A stretch of 64,000 nucleotides of DNA, taken from positions 6,187,501 to 6,251,500 of the forward strand of contig JBBMNZ010000013.1 of the NCBI GenBank assembly GCA_037954325.1, read 5' to 3'. Positions 60,801-64,000 of the stretch are shown one piece after another (the first letter of the stretch is position 1; every line of letters starts with the position of its first letter). The notes under the pieces were generated by a model that was not told the DNA's origin, did not search any database, and saw only the letters and a list, made by a program, of their open reading frames with translations. Position numbers and translations under genes: made by a program. The DNA is from Fistularia commersonii. Lineage: Eukaryota > Chordata > Actinopteri > Syngnathiformes > Fistulariidae.

Positions 60801-63738
60801 TTTTTTTTTAATTTTTAATTTTTAATTTTTAATTTTTAATTTTTAATTTTTAATTTTAAAAATGCTCCTCAGGGCAAGCAGCGGGTGGTGCGGCGGGACA
60901 GTGTAGTACAAGTGGAGCTAGCTGAGCTGAATGCTGAGCTAGACCTCGACATTCTCAGTCGGATGGAGAACCTGACCAGAGCCTTTAGTCACTGTCCCAC
61001 AGATACTGTTGGGCCTGGCCACACACAGGTTGGACTTTTCATGCATGTTATTTTATCATATTACAAAAAATACTTACCTCATGAAATCCATGTTGAGCTT
61101 CTAATGGTGACTCACCTCTTTTTTTGTTTCTTCTCTCAGACCCAGAGCAGTGAGCAGTGGTCCTCCTTCTCCCTCCTGTCCCCACACGCTGTGCTCAGGC
61201 TCCGTTTTCCTATTCCTGACCTGCGGCCGTTGTCCGAGCGCCAGACCTTTACCCGGAAGGCAGTGCGGCAGGAGACGCTGGTGCTGGAGCTGACAAATCT
61301 GGAGTTAAAGCACCAAGAAGCACCAGATCTCCAGAGTGAGCCAAACCACCCGGGGCAGCCGTGGGTTCCCTGCCTCACTCAGCTGCTGGAGGCTTACTTC
61401 ACCGACCTGCACGGTGGGAGCAACATTTTACAACATTTTATGAAGACAGCATTTTATCAGGCTCAATCTAATCTTCATCAATTGTCCTTCCTATTTTTTT
61501 TTTTTGATACGGTTAAATCAGATTTATTGCCAGATTTATCCTCACTTATTTTTTTTCCAAACTACAATGCATATTTCTTCTGTTTTGGGGTATTTTGCAC
61601 AGTAATTGAAGCAGATTGTTTTTTCAAAACAAAGAATGAAATTTGCATGCTGCTTTTCTGAGATGTATTATTTCCATTTGATTCTTCTAAATAATAAACC
61701 AATGTTCCTTGTTAGGGTCATATGAGGGCTGGGAGGGAGGCTCCTTTCCCTGTATCAGAGTAAAGAAGAGCCAAGAATCTTTGCCCAGGTGAGTGATAAG
61801 TAACAAGACCATAAACCAAAGTTTTTCATGTACAACAGAATGTACTTACTCTTTCGATTTTTTTCGTTGCCCGTGTTGTTGTCGAACCACAATCATTTTT
61901 CAAGTGTATGCCGTTACTTAACAAATAATAATCCCCCGGCCAGGATATCAGTGCGCGTGCGCGGAGGTGAAGCTCAGGGTCAAGCCGCAGGTCTGGTCGG
62001 AATGAATCTGGATCTCGCCCGAGAGGTGGGGGCTGCCTTCTTCGAAAGCCACTGTGAAATCAACGACAAAACCAGCTCACCGTTCTCCTCCAACCGCACC
62101 ATGTTTGAGACTGAGGAGGTGACCTACCGCGCACAAACAAGAAATTACCCCTTCCACAGCATACCCTTTACCCTTGTCAAGATTTCACCACTAAGTCCAC
62201 AATTCTTTGTATGCGTAGATGGTGATCCCTGCAGACTCTGAGGAGATGCGTCAGTTCCAGGCTCAGTGTGTCGCTCAGTGTCAGTGCGCCGTGGACATAA
62301 GCCTGCCACTGGCCTACATCCTCCTCCCTAGCAAACAGGCTTTCCAGAGTATATACAACAGGTATGTCAGGGCAGTTAGATGAATGCCATCATTTCATCT
62401 TGATAATTTAGTTTTAATTGCAAGGATGCTTTACTTCGCCTGCTTTTAGACGTATTCGATTCAGAATAATGCGTTTTATACATACAGTTATTGTGCCACA
62501 AATTAATCGCAACTGGATTGAAGCCGGATCTTACCTGCTTGACTTAATAGTCAATATATTTTTCATGTTGCTGTTTCTGGCTATGCGCTCATGCGAAGCT
62601 GTTCCAAGTCACATTCTCATTAGATGAACGCCAGCTTTGTCATGATCTTTTTGAACCATTACATCACCAGTTTAGTTGAGCCATCTTTCCACAGAATCAA
62701 TAATGACCTTTTGATGTGGGAGCCGCCTCCTTCTCCGCCCTCCGCCCAAAACCAGGAGCACAGTCGGCATCAGCAGGATGAATTCCGGCTCTGCAAATCA
62801 GCATTTAAATTGGGTTTGTTATTGATCATCTGGAGCAAGAAGCCACTTTCCTATTTTCTTTCTTGATGTGAAAACTAGCCAGTCAAAACATCTTTTGTTA
62901 ATCCAGTAGGTTCCGCTTTTTGGAAGTGCATGACTGATAAGCTGTCTGCTGTCTCTCCCGTAGATTCGGACTCGGAGGAGGAAGATGGTCAGTTCTACTT
63001 GGCCAGTGAATCAGCTGGAAGGACCAAGGCAGCCTCCAAGCACAACCACAACCTGAGCCTCCTTTCCCTCACTGTCATTATTGACAAGGGCCGCCTTCAA
63101 GCCAGGACAGACAGGAAGGTGAGCATGTCTTGTCACGAGCTCAGTAACATCAGGTGAAATCCTGTTTCTTTTACTAAAACCGTTACCTCATCTAATATTG
63201 GATATAATATTTTTGTGTGTTTGCAAAGCTCTTTTATTCATTGAGAACTTTTCACCACATGATTTGTGTGTTTCACAAACATTGCTGTCTCATTTCATTT
63301 AATCCAGGAGGACCAGAGTCATGGTGAAATTGTTCTCGACCTAGAAGGAGGGAAGATGTTCAGTGTAGCGAAGCACCAGAATGATCCGAATCTGAATTTC
63401 CTGTGTCTGGAGAGCAGACGAGTGGAACTCTTTCACCAATGTGCGTGTCTTTGTCTTGTTTGCATTATTTCATTTTGAAACATTTTTAACAATTCTAAAT
63501 GTGCTCATATTTGGGGGTATTTTAATGTTTTTTTTTTCCCCACGCTACTACAGCGGCGGTAAAAGACACCGTCATTCCACAGCGGATTGAGATGCCCAGC
63601 TTTACTGCTCCAAAAGACTTGGATCCTACCATCTACCCCACAGAGCCAGGGGTCAGTAGCGTCAGCAGCAGGGAAGGGGAAATACAGATGTTGTCCACAG
63701 CCATCAAAATCACTCTGGACCCACAGAGGAATGTCAAG
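48946..63738 (+). CDS. atg2a: Autophagy-related protein 2A, 5' 22 coding exons
   Basis: ATG2A is a bridge-like lipid transfer protein that moves phospholipid from ER to the growing phagophore with WIPI4 and ATG9. Exons: 48946-49116, 49433-49595, 49851-50000, 50306-50408, 54728-54872, 55398-55586, 55707-55806, 57490-57648, 57837-57979, 58330-58408, 58546-58780, 59643-59784, 59913-60011, 60873-61028, 61140-61413, 61716-61788, 61944-62118, 62219-62361, 62695-62813, 62964-63118, 63308-63440 and 63554-63738. All are in phase, about 1,040 residues of an expected ~1,900. The chorein-type N-terminus opens MSRWLFPWSGSIKKRACRYL and includes YLGHFLQERLSLDQLGLDLY. Later landmarks are GLEMFAQTIETVLRRIKVTF, VDIHQPPAFLHKILQL, SPFSSNRTMFETEE and INNDLLMWEPPPSPP. 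The small exon 10 (58330-58408) is poorly conserved and less certain. ATG2B is the alternative, but MSRWLFPWS and the residue-level similarity favour ATG2A. The 3' half is off the right edge. Confidence 0.95.
52970..53427. mobile_element. Decayed DNA-transposon fragment
   Basis: Begins near 'gcgggcacaattattaggca', a sequence common at the ends of fish DNA transposons, with the related 'cattattaggcaacta' repeated inside. On the minus strand the segment around 53290-53400 reads like degraded coding sequence. No full frame or clean opposite terminus is left. Its right side is abutted by the next element. Confidence 0.5.
53428..53700 (-). mobile_element. Second copy of the Tc1/mariner-type MITE
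   Basis: The right end GAGACAGTCCTG followed by TA (53701-53702) is the same terminus as the element at 29496-29777. The interior matches that element in reverse orientation, for example 'tcatacattctggattcatt' here against its complement there. The left terminus is eroded: 'gtgtcttccaaaagaatatt' replaces the expected CAGGACTGTCTC. Confidence 0.75.
53708..53965. repeat. Compound (GTAT)n/(TG)n/(TA)n/(CA)n microsatellite
   Basis: About 250 bp of mixed GTAT, TG, TA and CA units directly after the MITE. The sequence ATATCTCACATATCTACA is partly repeated on the two sides of a (TA)n core. Open frames here encode only Cys-Val or Ile-Tyr runs. Confidence 0.9.
55602..55634 (+). repeat. (GT)n tract in atg2a intron 6
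   Basis: A pure GT run of about 33 bp starting 16 nt after the exon 6 donor. It is complementary to the (AC)n tract after exon 7. Confidence 0.95.
55818..55868 (+). repeat. (AC)n tract in atg2a intron 7
   Basis: A pure AC run of about 51 bp starting about 12 nt after the exon 7 donor. It is complementary to the GT tracts upstream of exon 7 and upstream of exon 9. Confidence 0.95.
57742..57811 (+). repeat. (TG)n tract in atg2a intron 8
   Basis: A TG run of about 70 bp with one GG interruption, ending about 25 nt before the exon 9 acceptor. Confidence 0.95.
59043..59150 (+). repeat. SINE fragment in atg2a intron 11
   Basis: Contains 'gttgttgagcaagacactga' and 'atgatgggttcaatgcagag', the body phrases of the SINE family also found at 1200-1485. 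The tRNA-like head is missing. Confidence 0.6.
60790..60860 (+). repeat. (AATTTTT)n heptanucleotide repeat before atg2a exon 14
   Basis: About eight AATTTTT units follow a T-rich stretch and stop roughly 12 nt before the exon 14 acceptor (CTCCTCAG, ending 60872). The repeat therefore supplies the branch-point and pyrimidine-tract region of this splice site. Confidence 0.85.
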
Positions 63739-64000
63739 GTGTGTAGTAAAAAGTAAAGGCAAAACCAAATCTGTCAAGGACATGAATGAAATAATGATCA
63801 CCGATCACTACTGATACCTAGTGGTGAGCAGATACTTGGTTTCCCACTCACTGGTGTGTTAGGAAAACAAAGTGCAACCAACTAACTAACCCTCATTGAT
63901 CTGTCTTGATTCTTCCTGCTTGGCAGTCCCAACTTTAGCATCATTTACCAATATGCAGTATTCACTTTCCCTCCTCCGTACATGTCTCCTATTTGACTTT
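63739..64000 (+). other. atg2a: atg2a intron 22 (partial)
   Basis: Sequence after the exon 22 donor (GTGTGT). It holds no recognisable exon before the window ends. Confidence 0.7.

Noticed and set aside
1..64000. An undescribed multigene system such as a biosynthetic or defence cluster
   Set aside because: All eight genes are well-known, functionally unrelated vertebrate genes in old synteny. The novelty here lies in RNA structures and repeats, not in a gene cluster.

Overview
The window is nuclear DNA from a teleost fish, probably a percomorph. It is AT-rich, has split genes with GT-AG introns and many (CA)n/(TG)n microsatellites, and carries fish-type SINE, LINE, hAT and Tc1/mariner fragments. 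I cannot name the species. All gene names rest on reading exon by exon and recognising the protein family. No database search was possible.

Layout, left to right: macrod1 (minus; first three coding exons, rest off the left edge), fermt3/kindlin-3 (plus, 14 coding exons, 645 aa), trpt1 (minus, 6 exons, 228 aa), zbtb3 (plus, 2 coding exons, 632 aa), rnaseh2c (minus, 3 exons, 140 aa), bscl2/seipin (plus, 8 coding exons, 332 aa), nxf1 (plus, 22 exons, 644 aa) and atg2a (plus, first 22 coding exons, about 1,040 residues, rest off the right edge). The human counterparts lie on 11q12-q13, so this is an old vertebrate linkage group with local rearrangement. The genes are functionally unrelated: ADP-ribose hydrolysis, integrin activation, tRNA 2'-phosphate removal, transcription, RNA:DNA hybrid cleavage, lipid droplets, mRNA export and autophagy. 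They are not an operon. trpt1/zbtb3 are head-to-head; fermt3/trpt1 and zbtb3/rnaseh2c converge.

The standout non-coding element is in the 2.8-kb intron 11 of nxf1. A 97-nt hairpin at 41984-42080 carries both sides of the internal loop that defines a constitutive transport element (CTE), the RNA structure bound by the Nxf1 protein itself. It lies in the intron equivalent to mammalian NXF1 intron 10, which is known to be retained through such an element. Retention here would give a 369-residue protein ending after the leucine-rich repeats, so the gene appears to have an ancient self-regulatory intron-retention circuit. Other items of interest are a miRNA-like hairpin 0.6 kb upstream of nxf1, a GC-AG intron in nxf1, an intact non-autonomous hAT element with an exact 8-bp target duplication, two oppositely oriented Tc1/mariner-type MITEs, and complementary (GU)n/(AC)n tracts around atg2a exons 7 and 8.
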